A DNA stretch of 64,000 bases from Proteles cristata cristata. Its lineage: Eukaryota; Chordata; Mammalia; Carnivora; Hyaenidae. The stretch is from NCBI GenBank assembly GCA_017311185.1, contig JAESUZ010004534.1:2108001-2172000 (forward strand). The letters are read 5' to 3'. The notes below the pieces were generated by a model. That model was given only the letters and a program-made list of their open reading frames with translations. It was not told the DNA's origin and ran no database searches. Position numbers and translations under genes: made by a program. Below are positions 10,851 through 21,330 of the stretch, one piece after another (the stretch's first letter is position 1; the number at the start of each line of letters is the position of its first letter).

Positions 10851-11000
10851 TATAAAGGAGTAGAATTTGTCACCCCAAAATACTTCTCTTTGGCATAAGG
10901 ATTATTTTAGGCTGATTATTTTTTTTAAGAAACTGCAAACACAGGAGAAGCTCTGAGAATCAAGTAGAACTTTCCCTTTTGTAAGAGACATTTGCATGTA

Positions 11001-11289
11001 CAGTTGACCCTTGAACAATGGGCTTTAACTATGTGGGTCCACTTATTTGCATGTGTTGTTCAATAAACACAGGATAGTACTGTAAATGTATTTTCTCTTC
11101 CTTATGATTTTCTTCATAACATTTCTTTTTTCTATCTTTATTGAAGAATACAGTATGTAATACATACAATATACGAAATATGTATTAATCAACTGTTTAT
11201 GTTATTTGTAAGGCTTCCTTCCAGTCAATTGTAGGCTGTCGGTAGTTAAGTTTTGGGGGCAGTCAAAAGTTACACATGGATTTCAACTA
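11001..11289 (+). mobile_element. MER2 (Tigger-type) DNA transposon fragment
   Basis: Begins with the characteristic terminal sequence CAGTTGACCCTTGAACAA straight after a TA dinucleotide and continues with ACTGTAAATGTATTTTCTCT and GTTAAGTTTTGGGGGCAGTC. The far end is missing after TTTCAACT, so the right terminal repeat is lost. It splits LTR copy A. Confidence 0.85.
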
Positions 11290-11490
11290 GGAGGAATTTC
11301 CATTTGTAGGAGTGTCTTCCTAGCTGTGCCAGGAAGAGGGGGATGACTCTAAATCTCTAGAAACTCTTTTCAATGGAGAAAACAATAACTTAAATCTGCA
11401 TAACAACCTTATCCTTGTTTACACTGCTTTTGCTGGTAACTTCCCTTAACTGATCCCCCCTACCCCATCCTAACATCTTCTTTTGTCTTT

Positions 11491-11651
11491 AGCGGAAGTT
11501 GATATTTAAGGTGATGGCTTTCGACATTTTGGATAGTTATTCAGTTTGGGGGTTGGATGGGATCTTTCCCTAGTGGAAGTTGATATTTAAGGTGATGGCT
11601 TTCGACATTTTGGATAGTTATTCAGTTTGGGGGTTGGATGGGATCTTTCCC
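11491..11651. repeat. 81-bp tandem duplication within the LTR
   Basis: The unit starting AGCGGAAGTTGATATTTAAG at 11491 is repeated at 11572 with period 81 and, by eye, a single C/T difference. The other copies of this LTR have the segment once. Near identity implies a recent duplication in an old element. Confidence 0.92.
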
Positions 11652-11880
11652 ATGTATATTTGTCAATAAGCTGTTGTTTGGTTTTCTCTAGTCAATATGT
11701 CATATCAATTTAATTATAGATCAGCCAAAGAACTAGAAGGGCAGGGAAAACTTTTTCACCCCTACACTACTTTCTTATGATTTGGTGAGGTTTCTTGTGA
11801 AATCTTTTCAATGTCAGTAGGCTACATGTAGACATTGAGAAAGACAAGAAACAGATTGAAATTATTCATTTGCTTTTCCT

Positions 11881-11987
11881 TCTTTTCATCCTTCCTTCCT
11901 TTTCTTTCTTCCTTCCTTTTCTTTCTTCCTTCCTTTTCTTTCTTCCTTCCTTTTCTTTCTTCCTTCCTTTTCTTTCTTTCTTTCTTT

Positions 11988-12051
<64 letters not shown>

Positions 12052-12052
12052 G
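11881..12052. repeat. Pyrimidine satellite: 17-bp units then (TTTC)n
   Basis: First about four copies of a 17-bp unit CCTTCCTTTTCTTTCTT (11911 to about 11978), then a pure TTTC run to 12052. All pyrimidine on the plus strand. Long open frames here on both strands are by-products of the repeat. Confidence 0.95.
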
Positions 12053-12356
12053 TGACTGATTCCATGCTATTATTATTTCTAAGGCAACCATCATTATAAC
12101 ATTAAAAAGAAAATCACAAACCCAAATGGAGTCATTTATGTTAAGGCCTCACTCAAATCAACAATCCAAGACTTAATACCTAACCTAAATGAAGTTTTAG
12201 CCACCCCAGGAATGTAGCCTATATCCAGTCAACACGGAATTTCCTGGTCAGCACTAGGTTATTTACTGATAGACTCTTTCTCTTCCCCTTAGGGAGATGG
12301 TCTTGCCAAAAACAACAGATTCTTTGCTAATAATTCATTTTTTCACTCACTCTCTA
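12053..12356. other. Unassigned, possibly ERV-derived
   Basis: About 300 bp with no gene. The stretch near 12130-12250 looks repeat-derived and adjoins an LTR, but I cannot name it. Confidence 0.3.
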
Positions 12357-12807
12357 AGTTAAAAAGCAAAATTTCAACTCATTAAATTTTAAGACCTAAC
12401 TGACTTTATTAAACAATTCATAAATTGGGCAGCATTCCCTCTAGCAAATAGAGGAGAGTTCTGAGGAGTTAGACAAAATGGAAGGTTTTTATAGAAAAGA
12501 AGGTGGGGCAAAGACGTTATAAACAAAAGAAAAGATAGGATTGTTTCACTCCAGATCACTTTCCCTTACAGGTAAGGGTAGGGGGTGTTATCATGGAGAT
12601 GACCTCATCTTTCTTTAGGGGATGGAGAAGGCCTATCCAACTGATTACCTCATTGGTGCTTATCAGAAAATTCCTGACACTCCACTTAAGACTTACATTT
12701 TTGGGGGAGGTTGAAATTACAAGTATGTTAGGTATTAAGCCTTGATTTACTGACTTAGGCTGTAACCTAAGTGATGACATTTTGGGCCTTTGGTTTTCTT
12801 TTTAACA
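12357..12807 (-). mobile_element. LTR remnant, minus strand
   Basis: On the minus strand it would run from TGTTAAAAAG (12807) to TTTTTAACTT (about 12357), with AATAAA at 12404-12409 (TTTATT on plus). Text such as AATTCATAAATTGGGCAGCA is familiar from mammalian class I LTRs, but no family is assigned. It carries no intact gene and no clean TSD. Confidence 0.5.
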
Positions 12808-12827
12808 CTATATTTAAAGCCATTTCC

Positions 12828-12949
12828 TTTTCTTCATCTCTAGGGAGCTCCCTTCTATTTTCTAAATGAGATGCTGCCTGATTTATGAATCAACCAATAT
12901 AGCTAATTTGATCTTTTGAGCTACTCAACTGAATTTTTGTTGTTTAACA
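12828..12949 (+). mobile_element. 3' end of a related LTR, opposite orientation
   Basis: GGGAGCTCCCTTCT, GATGCTGCCTGATTTATGAA and a TTTAACA end match the reverse complement of 12357-12470. Aligned without gaps, 12871-12948 against the complement of 12358-12435 gives about 53 of 78 identical positions. It is therefore a second, inverted piece of the same or a sister LTR. Confidence 0.5.
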
Positions 12950-13159
12950 ACACATAACCAATTACTACTGGTTGAAAATAATGGTTTATTTATTGTTGTT
13001 TTCTGCTTTCCCATATTAGAAAGCCAGCACTATAAAGAATGGACTTTTTCTGTGATGTTCTTTCTGAGACTGAGAATTGGTACATTCTAGTTAAATGGTG
13101 GGACCTGGAGTCACACTACCTGAATTTATACTCCAGCTCTGTCATATCTCATGTAACAA

Positions 13160-13845
13160 TGTTGGGACTCAGAGCAAAGAGTCAAAAAAAAATTCTAGAG
13201 GTGTCTTTGGTGCTAAAAGGGTGGTTTTATTAAAGCACAGGGACAGGACCTATGGGTAGAAAGAGCTGCACTGGGGTTGTGAGGAGTGGCTGATTATATA
13301 CTTTCAATATGGAGGTGCAGGTTAGGGATAGTATTAGTCTCTAAGGAATTTGAAAGCAAGGTTTCCAGGACCTTGAGGGAATAGCTGTTGTTAGGAAAAG
13401 GTCACTTTTTCTAACAACACAAAGGTCACTGTCTAGTAAAACACTGGTCATGAAACCCTTAAGATGTATATCAGGGGGCCATATCTTGGAGGATGACTGC
13501 TAACATGTATCTTGGGGGCTACAGATAAAGAAAGTTTCCAAAGGAATATTTTCTTTTTAAGTATACTCCATGCCCAGTGTGGAGCCCAATGCAGAGCTTG
13601 AACTCACAACCCTCAGATCAAAACCTGAGCTGAGATCAAGAGTCAGACACTTAACTGACTAGCTATCCAGACACCTCTCCAAAGGATTTTTCATATATTA
13701 AAGAAGACTTACAGGATCCTGGTGGTCAGGCTAATACTAAGGCTGCCTTTTGCCCTTAGCAAACTATTAACATCAAGGCAGTTGAGTTCCTAGAGGAAGG
13801 TCACTCTGCCTATCTCAAGGACTTGTTAATGCGCCATAAATTACA
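13160..13845 (-). mobile_element. Solo LTR, minus strand, 4-bp TSD
   Basis: Termini TG (13160) and CA (13845) with ACAA on both sides (13156-13159, 13846-13849). On the minus strand AATAAA lies at 13227-13232, about 70 bp from the 3' end, which reads GAGTCCCAACA. It contains an older carnivore SINE and is about 560 bp without it. TSD length and layout suggest a class I endogenous retrovirus; no internal genes remain. Confidence 0.7.
13552..13676 (-). mobile_element. Older CAN SINE inside the LTR
   Basis: CAGTGTGGAGCCCAATGCAG, GCTTGAACTCACAACCCTCA and ACCTGAGCTGAGATCAAGAG are the head and body of an older, general carnivore CAN SINE rather than the cat-specific form. TTTCCAAAGGAAT at about 13536 and TCTCCAAAGGATT at about 13676 look like its TSD. 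Confidence 0.75.
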
Positions 13846-14173
13846 ACAAAAAATTCACTTTTTTTCTTTTGCCTTTGTTCTCCACATCAACACCTATAGA
13901 CATTTTGTTTTAAATGTTTTTCTATTGTAACATGTGGGTTGTAATAGTCCATACATTATAGGTTGTTGTTGTGAGATATTAAAATGCCACATACATGATA
14001 AGCACTAAATCAATGTTTATTAGATGGATGGCATCCCCAGCAACTATAACAAGGCCACCACTTGTTTCTAATAAATAGTGTAATATAATAAGCAAATGAA
14101 TGAATGGTCACCTTCAGAAAATGCAGATGAATGCTTGATAGAATGAAAAAAAGATTGAAAAGGGAACCAAGTA

Positions 14174-14384
14174 GAGACGCCTGGGTGGCTCAGTTGGTTA
14201 AGTGTCTGACTTTGGCTCAGGTCACGATCTCACGGTTTGTGGGTTCGAGCCCCGCGTGGGGCTTTGTGCTGCCAGCTCAGAGCCTGGCGCCTAATTCAGA
14301 TTCTGTCTCCCTCTCTCTCTGACCCTCTCCTACTCACGCCGTCTCTTTCAGAAATTAAAAAAAAATAAAATAAAAAACATTTAT
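14174..14384 (+). mobile_element. Carnivore SINE with perfect 15-bp TSD
   Basis: AAAGGGAACCAAGTA flanks it at 14159-14173 and 14385-14399 without mismatch. The head keeps CpG sites (GGGTTCGAGCCCCGCGTGGG), so it is one of the younger copies. The A-tail is interrupted by AAATAAAATAAAAAACATTT. Confidence 0.95.
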
Positions 14385-14536
14385 AAAGGGAACCAAGTAA
14401 ATAATCAGCACATATTTTCCCTTACCACAAAGTAGAAACAAAGTAAAACAGTAGTCAGAATGAAACACAAGTGAAAGGGGATAGAAATTGTGTGAAACAG
14501 CTCACAAAAGGTTTACAACTTTAGATTTGGATTTTA

Positions 14537-14713
14537 GGGGTGCCTGGGTGGCTCAATGGGTTAAGCGGCTGACTTTGGCTCAGGTCATGATCTCATAGTT
14601 CATGGGTTCGAGCTCCGCGTCGGGCTCTCTGCTGACAGCTAGCTAGTTCAGAGCCTGGAGCCTGCTTCAGATTCTGTGTCTCCCTCTCTCTCTGACCCTC
14701 CCCTGCTCACGCA

Positions 14714-14756
<43 letters not shown>

Positions 14757-14782
14757 AAATAAATAAAAAACATTTAAAAAAA
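14537..14782 (+). mobile_element. Carnivore SINE with perfect 14-bp TSD
   Basis: AGATTTGGATTTTA lies at 14523-14536 and 14783-14796. The body has a local GCTAGCTAGTT expansion near 14638-14648 and an expanded (TC)n stretch at about 14715-14754. Confidence 0.95.
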
Positions 14783-14796
14783 AGATTTGGATTTTA

Positions 14797-15149
14797 TTTC
14801 TAGCTCTCTAGAGTCTGCAGTAGTGTGAGGTCTTGAGCTTGTGAGTGTAGTGAATAAACTGGATATTTGATACATGACTGGCACTTAATTCAGTGCTCTG
14901 TACTTCACGAATGCCATGAAAACATAGACCTAACTATATGTAGTTTCAAAAACTACAGAAAACTGTTAGTGCCCCAAGAATACTTCTGGAATTATGATTG
15001 ATTTGATGGCTACCTCTCTACAAATTATAAATAATTATTCCTGTTCTTTAAAACTTTGTCATGTTAAAATAGAAATGCTTGTATGAATTATTATACTATA
15101 CTTTTAACCTTATTAGTCATTTGCAGTTCACTTTAGTGATGGATACATT
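14797..15149. other. No feature recognised
   Basis: Unassigned AT-rich DNA with no supported gene or repeat. Confidence 0.45.
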
Positions 15150-15165
15150 TATGATATATTTTTTT

Positions 15166-15798
15166 TTTCCAGAAGAACAGTATATTACTTTAATCTTTCT
15201 TTTTTTTTCTTTTTTTTTTTTTACAAATAGTTGTCAAATTAGTTTCCACATAACACTCAGTGCTCATCCCCACAAGTGTCCTCCTCCATGCCCATCCCCT
15301 CCCCCCCACATCCATCAGTCCTCAGTTTTTGTCAGCATTCAAGAGTCTCTCATGGTTTGCCTCTCTCCCTTTCCCCCACCATTTTTGCCCTTCTTCTCCC
15401 CCTTGTTCCTCTGGTACAGCCCCTCTGGAAAACAGTGTGGAGGTTCCTAAGGAAACTAACAATAGAACTCCCCTATGACCCAGCAATAGCACTGCTAGGA
15501 TTTTACCCAAGGCATACAGAAATGCTGAGGCATAGGAGCACATGTACCCCAATGTTCATAGCAGCACTCTCCACAATAGCTAAAACATGGAAAGAGCCTA
15601 AGTGTCCATCCACAGATGAATGGATCAAGAAGATGTGGTTTATCTATATGATGGAATACTACATGGCAATGAGAAAGAATGAAATCTGGCCATGTGTAGC
15701 AACATGGATGGACCTTGAGGGTGTTATGCTGAGCAAAATTAGTCAGGCAGAGAAGGACAAATATCATATGTTTGCACGTATAGGAGGATTAGGAGGAA
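15166..15798 (-). mobile_element. 5'-inverted (twin-primed) L1 with short 3' transduction
   Basis: About 15232-15413 is a minus-strand L1 3' UTR (GTCAAATTAGTTTCCACATA, GTGCTCATCCCC). At 15413 it switches to plus-strand ORF2 C-terminal sequence (CCTCTGGAAAACAGTGTGGA to AGGACAAATATCATATGTTT). The TSD TATGATATATTTTTTT is at 15150-15165 and 15799-15814. Between the outer T-run and the L1's own T-run sit about 27 extra bases. On the minus strand these contain ATTAAA (15189-15194) 20 nt before the outer poly-A, as expected for read-through to a downstream polyadenylation site. The plus frame ending at 15803 is ORF2 C-terminus remnant, not a gene. Confidence 0.82.
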
Positions 15799-15814
15799 TA
15801 TGATATATTTTTTT

Positions 15815-16568
15815 GATAACACACTTTGAGAGGCATTCAGATTGGAAAAATAAGATTTGATTCCTTATTGGACTCTAGGGATGATGAAGACTTGCAATAT
15901 CAATGATACATTGAGCTTACTTCAAAAAATTGTAAAGGATAGCACTGGAAATATTCAGGTCCTCTGTGTGTTGATACTAAGCTAGAATATATATGATGTC
16001 AGAGACTGGGGAATGTTTCTTGGGTTCATGGGACATTTTTAAGTATTTTCATGTTAAGTAACCAGGATGTATGCTTTCAACTGCAGCTTTCTTTCAGTCC
16101 TTGCAACTTAATGACCCTGTGAATCACTAGATAGAATGTAAATAACACAGCTGCCCTAGTGGGCTGCTTACCTGATTCCTTTATTCATCCTTCAGCAAAA
16201 AAGCAAGAAGTCATATTTATTTTTCTCATTATGAAACCCATGGATGAGGTGGCAAATGACCTTGCAGAATGTACAATCAAGGCAATTTGGCAATGAGTGT
16301 CTTGTTGAAGAATTATGTAATGGTTCTTAGTCTGTTTTCCTGGGTCACAGATCAATAGAATTTCTTTAAAAGGCACTGTCTACTGATTCTACCGAATGGA
16401 TAATGGCCATGTAACTTGTTCTAAATAAGAGTGCTTAAGAAGAAAACTAATTCAGTGGTGGTTTCATTTCAGCAACTGTTCCCAAGCAAAATGGTTATTA
16501 TTTAATGACTACTCAGAATTTACAGACCTTTAATCTACATTTTCTTCATTATTACCCTCTTTAGCCCT
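15815..16568. other. No feature recognised
   Basis: Unassigned sequence; no clear gene, repeat or exon-like structure. Confidence 0.45.
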
Positions 16569-17126
16569 TGTAGGGGAACAGAATTTGCCATGCCAAATTG
16601 TGTCCTTTTGGTATGTTGATTATTTTAGGCTGGTTATTTTTTAAGTCTGTTTGTTTGTTTATAGCGCTAAGACTTTGCATGGGTTGGAGAGGGGCAGAGA
16701 GAAAAAGGAGAGAGAAAGAATCCCAAATGGGCTTTACACTGTCAGCATAGAGCCCGATGAATGGCTTGATGTCATGACGTGTGAGACCATGAGCTGAGCC
16801 AAAACCAAGAGCGGACGCTTAACCAACTGAGCCACGCAAGGGCCTCTTAAGCTGGTTATTTTTAAGAAACTGCAGACGCAAGCTGAGGCATAACCAACTT
16901 CCACTTCCAACATCTTTTATTTAGTTGAAGATGGTATTTAAGGTGATGGCTTTGGTCGTTGTGTGGAGTTACTCAGTTTTCCTGGATCTCTCCCATGTGT
17001 ATAAGAGGTATACATCTTGTTAAACTTATGTTTGTTTTTCTTCTATTCATTTACCTTGTATCAATTTAATTATTAGACCAGGCAAAGAACCTAGAAGGAA
17101 GAAGGGAAAACTTGTCTGTTCCTACA
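16569..17126 (+). mobile_element. LTR family copy B, with nested SINE
   Basis: The best preserved termini of the family: TGTAGGGGAACAGAATTTGC at the start and CCTACA at the end. It shares GATTATTTTAGGCTGGTTAT, TTTAAGGTGATGGCTTTGG and CAATTTAATTATTAGACCAG with the other copies. About 350 bp after removing the SINE. No convincing 4-bp TSD (CCCT/CTTT). Confidence 0.65.
16643..16846 (-). mobile_element. Carnivore SINE inside LTR copy B
   Basis: Minus-strand copy reading GAGCTGAGCCAAAACCAAGA and CTTAACCAACTGAGCCACGC. Flanked by TTAGGCTGGTTATTTTT (from 16625) and TTAAGCTGGTTATTTTT (from 16847), both from the LTR, so the SINE is younger than the LTR. Confidence 0.9.
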
Positions 17127-17394
17127 CTTTTTAAGATTATGTTAGTTTATCTATACTTCCCTGATCACCATTCTATAGGCCCAAAATAATACCAGTACTA
17201 TTCATCATGGCCTGCAGTCTCTTATTTTTGATACAGGAAGAGTTTACAAGTTACAGAAACAAGTGCTTTATGGAAAATCAGATATATACTTTCTATTCTA
17301 TGGCATCTACTTCTGGACTTCTAAATTTAAATAGCAATAAGTAAGAAAATAAAAATAAACAAAACCAAAACCAAAAAATAAACCAATCTAAATA
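17127..17394. other. No feature recognised
   Basis: Short unassigned spacer ending in an A-rich tract. Confidence 0.4.
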
Positions 17395-18550
17395 ACCTTT
17401 ATGTGGAATGGCAAAAGACACAAAAAGGCCAACATAATACTGAAGAACAAAGTTAGAAGATTTACACTACCTGACTTTAAGACATTATATAAAACTATGG
17501 TAATTAAGACCGAGTGGTATTGGCCAAAGGATAAAAATAAGGATCAATAGAATAGAATCAAGAGCCCAGAAGCAGACCTACACAAATATAGTTAACCAGT
17601 CTTTGATAAAGGCAAAAAAGGCATTTCAGTGGGAAACGTAAGGTCTTTTCAACAAATGGTGCTGCAACAATGACATCTAAATGCAAAATCAAATCAATCA
17701 ATCAATCTAGATGGAGAAATTACACCTTTTTCAAAAGTTAAATCAGAATGGGGTGCACTAATTAGAAAACACAATACTATAAGACCTCCAGAGTCAAATA
17801 GAACAATATCTATGTAACCTTAGATTTTGAACAAGAGATTTTAGGTACAACACTAAAAGTATGACCCATAGAAGGAAGAATTGATGTTAGAAATTATTAT
17901 GATGAAAATGACCTATTCTGTGAAACATACTGTTAAGAGAATGAAATTTCAGTCACAGACTGAGAAAAAAAATATTTTTTAAAACACACATCTGGTGAAG
18001 TATCCAAAATATATAAAGAAGACTTAAAATTCAACAACAAAATAAACAACTCAACTAATTTAAGTGGGCAAAATATCTGAAGAGACACCTCACCAAAGAA
18101 GATATACGGATGGCAAACAAACATTAAAAGGTGCTCAACATTATTTGCTACTAGAGGATTGCAAATTAAAAGGACAATGAGTTACCACTATATATGTATT
18201 ATGATAGCTAAAATCCAAAAAACTGATATTACCAAATCCAAGTGAGGACATAGGACAACAGCAGCTTTCATTCATTGCTACTAGGAATGTTATATCATAC
18301 AGACAGTTTGATAGTTTCTTGCAAAGCTAAACATAGACTTACCATACAATACAACAGGTAGCTAACTGGTATTTACTCAATTCAATTTAAAGACATTTAT
18401 GCAAAAACTTGCACATGAATATTTTTCTAAGCTTTATTCACAATCACCCCTAACTAGAAGCAACCAAGATGTCCTTCAATATGTGAATAGATAAACCAAA
18501 TTATGGAATACCCAGAATAGAGAATCCTATTCAGTGATTTAAAAAAAGAG

Positions 18551-18761
18551 GGGCGCCTGGGTGCCTCAATCAGTTAAGCATCTGACTCTTGGTTTTGACT
18601 CAGGTCATAATCTCACAGTTCATGAATTTGAGCTCTGCATCAGGCTCAGCACTGATGGTGAAGAGTCTGCTTGGGATTCTCTGTCTCCCTTACTTTTTCT
18701 GCCCTCTCTGTCTCTTCTTATCTCTCTCTCCCTCTCTCTCTCTCAAAAATAAACAAACATT
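18551..18761 (+). mobile_element. Carnivore SINE inside old L1
   Basis: GGGCGCCTGGGTGCCTCAAT head and CT-rich body. AAAAAAAGAG precedes it (18541-18550) and recurs after the tail, where the L1 resumes at CTATCAAGCTATG. The middle (CACTGATGGTGAAGAGTCTG) differs from the cat consensus, so it is a distinct, older subfamily. Confidence 0.88.
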
Positions 18762-18805
18762 AAAAAAAGAGCTATCAAGCTATGAAAAGCATAACGTATA
18801 TTTCT

Positions 18806-19014
18806 TTTTTTAAAAAAACAAATTTTTTAAAAATGTTTATTTATATTTGAGAGAGAGAGTGGAAGAAGGGTAGAGAGAGATAGAGACAGAATCCCAAGCA
18901 GGCTCCAGGGTCTGAGCTGTCAGCACAGATGCGGGGCTCAACTCAGAAGCCATGAAATCATGATGTGAGCCAAAGTCAGATGTTTAACTGACTGAGCCAT
19001 CCAGGCACCCCAGG
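18806..19014 (-). mobile_element. Carnivore SINE inside old L1
   Basis: Minus-strand copy with CATGATGTGAGCCAAAGTCA and CTGAGCCATCCAGGCACCCC. TSD TAACGTATATTTCT at 18792-18805 and TAATGTATATTTCT at 19015-19028. Confidence 0.9.
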
Positions 19015-20880
19015 TAATGTATATTTCTAGGTGGAAAAAAATCTGAAAAGACTATATACTCTATAATTCAATTATATGACATTTTAACATAAATTACAAA
19101 ACACATTAAAATGTCAACATTGACAGGGGTTTGGAGGGAGAGAAAGAGAGTTGAATAGATAAAGCACAGGGGAATTTTAAGGCAGTGAAATTATTTTCTA
19201 TGATAGTTTAATGATGGATACATAACATAATGCACTTGTCAAAACCCAGAATGTTTTAGTACAAACAGTTTATCTTAATGTATACCAATTCAAGAATTAT
19301 TTAAGAGGTCAGGGATGTAGGAAGGAATGTAGAGGAAGACAAGAGAATCCAACTGTATTGAAAATCAAAGAAGCAACCTCATTGAAAAGGATGGGAGGGG
19401 AAAATGTTGAATTAAATAACTCTAGAAATGAGAGGAATCTGTAAGACTAAAGGGAAAGGAACTATACAAGGGCACTGTACTACAGTTTATAAAATTGTTT
19501 CCCAAAGGGATGTGGGTTAAAAATTCTGATACAGCTGTACCTGTATACCAGAATTAAGCAATTAAATAGATTGCAGATGGTGGGAGCCTACTTTCTTACT
19601 GTTAGAATAGGACTTTACATATAAGCAAGGGAACAAAATTAGAATGATTTATGTGGTAATCAATGAGAGGCAGAAATATCAGTAGCTCAAGTATAGCTAA
19701 ATATGATATAATTTCTATATAAAACTAAAGAAAAATTGGTAGATATGTTTGTATTATGGGTTGGTATACATACACATTTCCTTGCTCTGTTAGCTGACAA
19801 GGCCTAAAAGTAACATTTCAGTGACAAATAAACTCAGTGCATAGGTTTTGGTTTTAATGCTGTTCTTTAATAAGAGGTCTAAGCCTGGACCAGATAATAT
19901 ACAATGTGAGTGTAGAATGAATTTTAGTGCCAGAAAGTAAAGAAGTGCTAAAAAAAAAAAAATTGATTACGTAATGAAGGTATGTCAAAGAGCACAGAAA
20001 CCAACTTAAAAATTACCCAATGTCTACAACCGAAGCAACTAGAGCAAAAATATCGATAAGGTAGTACTGGATTATAACCCAAGTATAACATAAATATCCA
20101 TACTGATAGAAATAAATGATTAAATAAATTAATAAACAAAGACAAATCTCCTTTACCAAATAATTCTAAATAATTGATATAGATACTTTCTTCTCAAAGA
20201 AGGGAGCATACCTCCCCACTGCTTAAGCACATTGCTGTCTCCTTCCTAAGAGACTGTATGCAGAAAAAAAAAACAAAAAACAAACAAAAAAAAGATTAAG
20301 TCCACAGTTGAGAAGCTTATCAAACACTAACACAGCCAGGTGATCAAGGTCAACTTCAACAGTCATAAATCATGTTGATTGTATTTACACTTGATATGAT
20401 GTGATGACAGTGGCAATTTACCTCTGTGATCTCCTCCCAGGAACACATTCCCCTAGAGTAATTATAAGAAAGACATCAGACATATTCTAATACAAAGGTT
20501 TCCTACAAAATACCTAATTGGTACTTCTCAAAACTGTCAGGGCCTCCAAAACAAGGAAAGTCTGAGGAACTCTCACAGCTAAGAGATGCCTAAGGAAACA
20601 TGATAATAAGATGTAACATGGTATTGTGGATAGGCTCCTGGAACAGAAAAAGAACATTAGGTAAAAAAGAAAACTAAATAAATGGTGACTTAAATTTATA
20701 ATAATGTTTCAATATTGGTTAATTAGTTATTTAAAAAATGCACCATACTACTCTAAGTTCATAATAGGGGAAACTGGGTGGATGGCTTATGGGAAATCTC
20801 CAAGATCTTCTCAATTTTCCTGTAAATTTAAAACTCTACACACAAAAAATTAAAGTCCATTTAAAAAATAGAGATAAAAC

Positions 20881-21109
20881 AAACAAACAAAAAACAGATG
20901 GGACAGCAGATATAAATAAATAGTGTTTTAAGCAAACTGAGATATATGATTAACTTACTAAAAATGTCATTAGCTAGAATCTTAAAGCACAGTAAACCAT
21001 TATTATGAGGTGTATTGTGAAAATGGTTTAAAAATTAATTATATCAAATAGTTATTCTGATATTCTCAAATAATAAGATGCACAGTGCAGGTCCTCTAAT
21101 GTTATACTT
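20881..21109. other. No feature recognised
   Basis: Spacer between two L1 fragments of opposite orientation. Confidence 0.4.
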
Positions 21110-21330
21110 TCTCTAAATTGTTTAGGCTATGCTTATATACATTATTTTTAACTTTGTCAATTTCCATTAAAAAAGCTTACTTAGTGTTTGTATGTTGAAT
21201 CCATAAATTAATATGGGAAGAATTTCTATCTTGACATTATTTATCCATGACCATTAATTTAGGTCTAAATTTCACCCTGCAATGTTTTGTAGTGCGTCAT
21301 CAGCTATGTAAATTGTAAATATATTCTACC
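21110..21330 (-). mobile_element. Old L1 ORF2 fragment
   Basis: TTTGTATGTTGAATCCATAA followed by ATATGGGAAGAATTTCTATC is the reverse complement of an ORF2 segment seen in many old L1s. It is out of order relative to the next fragment, so it is listed separately. Confidence 0.5.

Larger units (their letters stand above)
10851..11766 (+). mobile_element. LTR family copy A, with nested DNA transposon
   Basis: Shares order and sequence with the blocks at 16569-17126 and 21571-22097: a start like TGTAGGGGAACAGAATTTG (here TATAAAGGAGTAGAATTTG), GATTATTTTAGGCTGATTAT, AAGAAACTGCA, TTTAAGGTGATGGCTTT, CAATTTAATTAT and an end CCCTACA. CTAC lies on both sides (10847-10850, 11767-11770), a possible 4-bp TSD. 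Excluding the nested transposon and the tandem duplication it is about 545 bp. It is probably a class I solo LTR; orientation is inferred from the termini. Confidence 0.65.
13095..14035 (+). mobile_element. MIR split by an LTR
   Basis: The left part (about 13095-13159) resembles the MIR core (ACCTGGAGTCACACTACCTG, CTCCAGCTCTGTCA). The right part (about 13846-14035) resembles its 3' half (ATAGGTTGTTGTTGTGAGAT, AGCACTAAATCAATGTTTAT). The two halves are in order and are separated only by the LTR at 13160-13845. Confidence 0.65.
17395..20880 (+). mobile_element. Old L1 (L1ME-like), ORF2 3' half and 3' UTR
   Basis: ORF2 text in order: AACATAATACTGAAGAACAA, GACCTACACAAATATAG, AATGGTGCTGCAACAATG, CACCTCACCAAAGAAGATAT, AAGATGTCCTTCAATATGTG, then after a SINE GAGCTATCAAGCTATGAAAA. 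It continues into a long L1ME-type 3' UTR (AGGAAGGAATGTAGAGGAAG, ATAAAATTGTTTCCCAAAGG) and ends near 20820-20880 with GGGGAAACTGGGTGGATGGC and TGTAAATTTAAAACTCTACA. Many stops; long dead. Two SINEs are nested in it. Confidence 0.78.

Noticed and set aside
11822..12094. Overlapping open frames on both strands, including one of 90 codons rich in K/E/R
   Set aside because: They are produced by the pyrimidine repeat, which lacks stop codons in several frames.
15276..15803. 175-codon plus-strand open frame
   Set aside because: It crosses the L1 inversion point: the first third is antisense 3' UTR and the rest is ORF2 C-terminal remnant. Not a gene.
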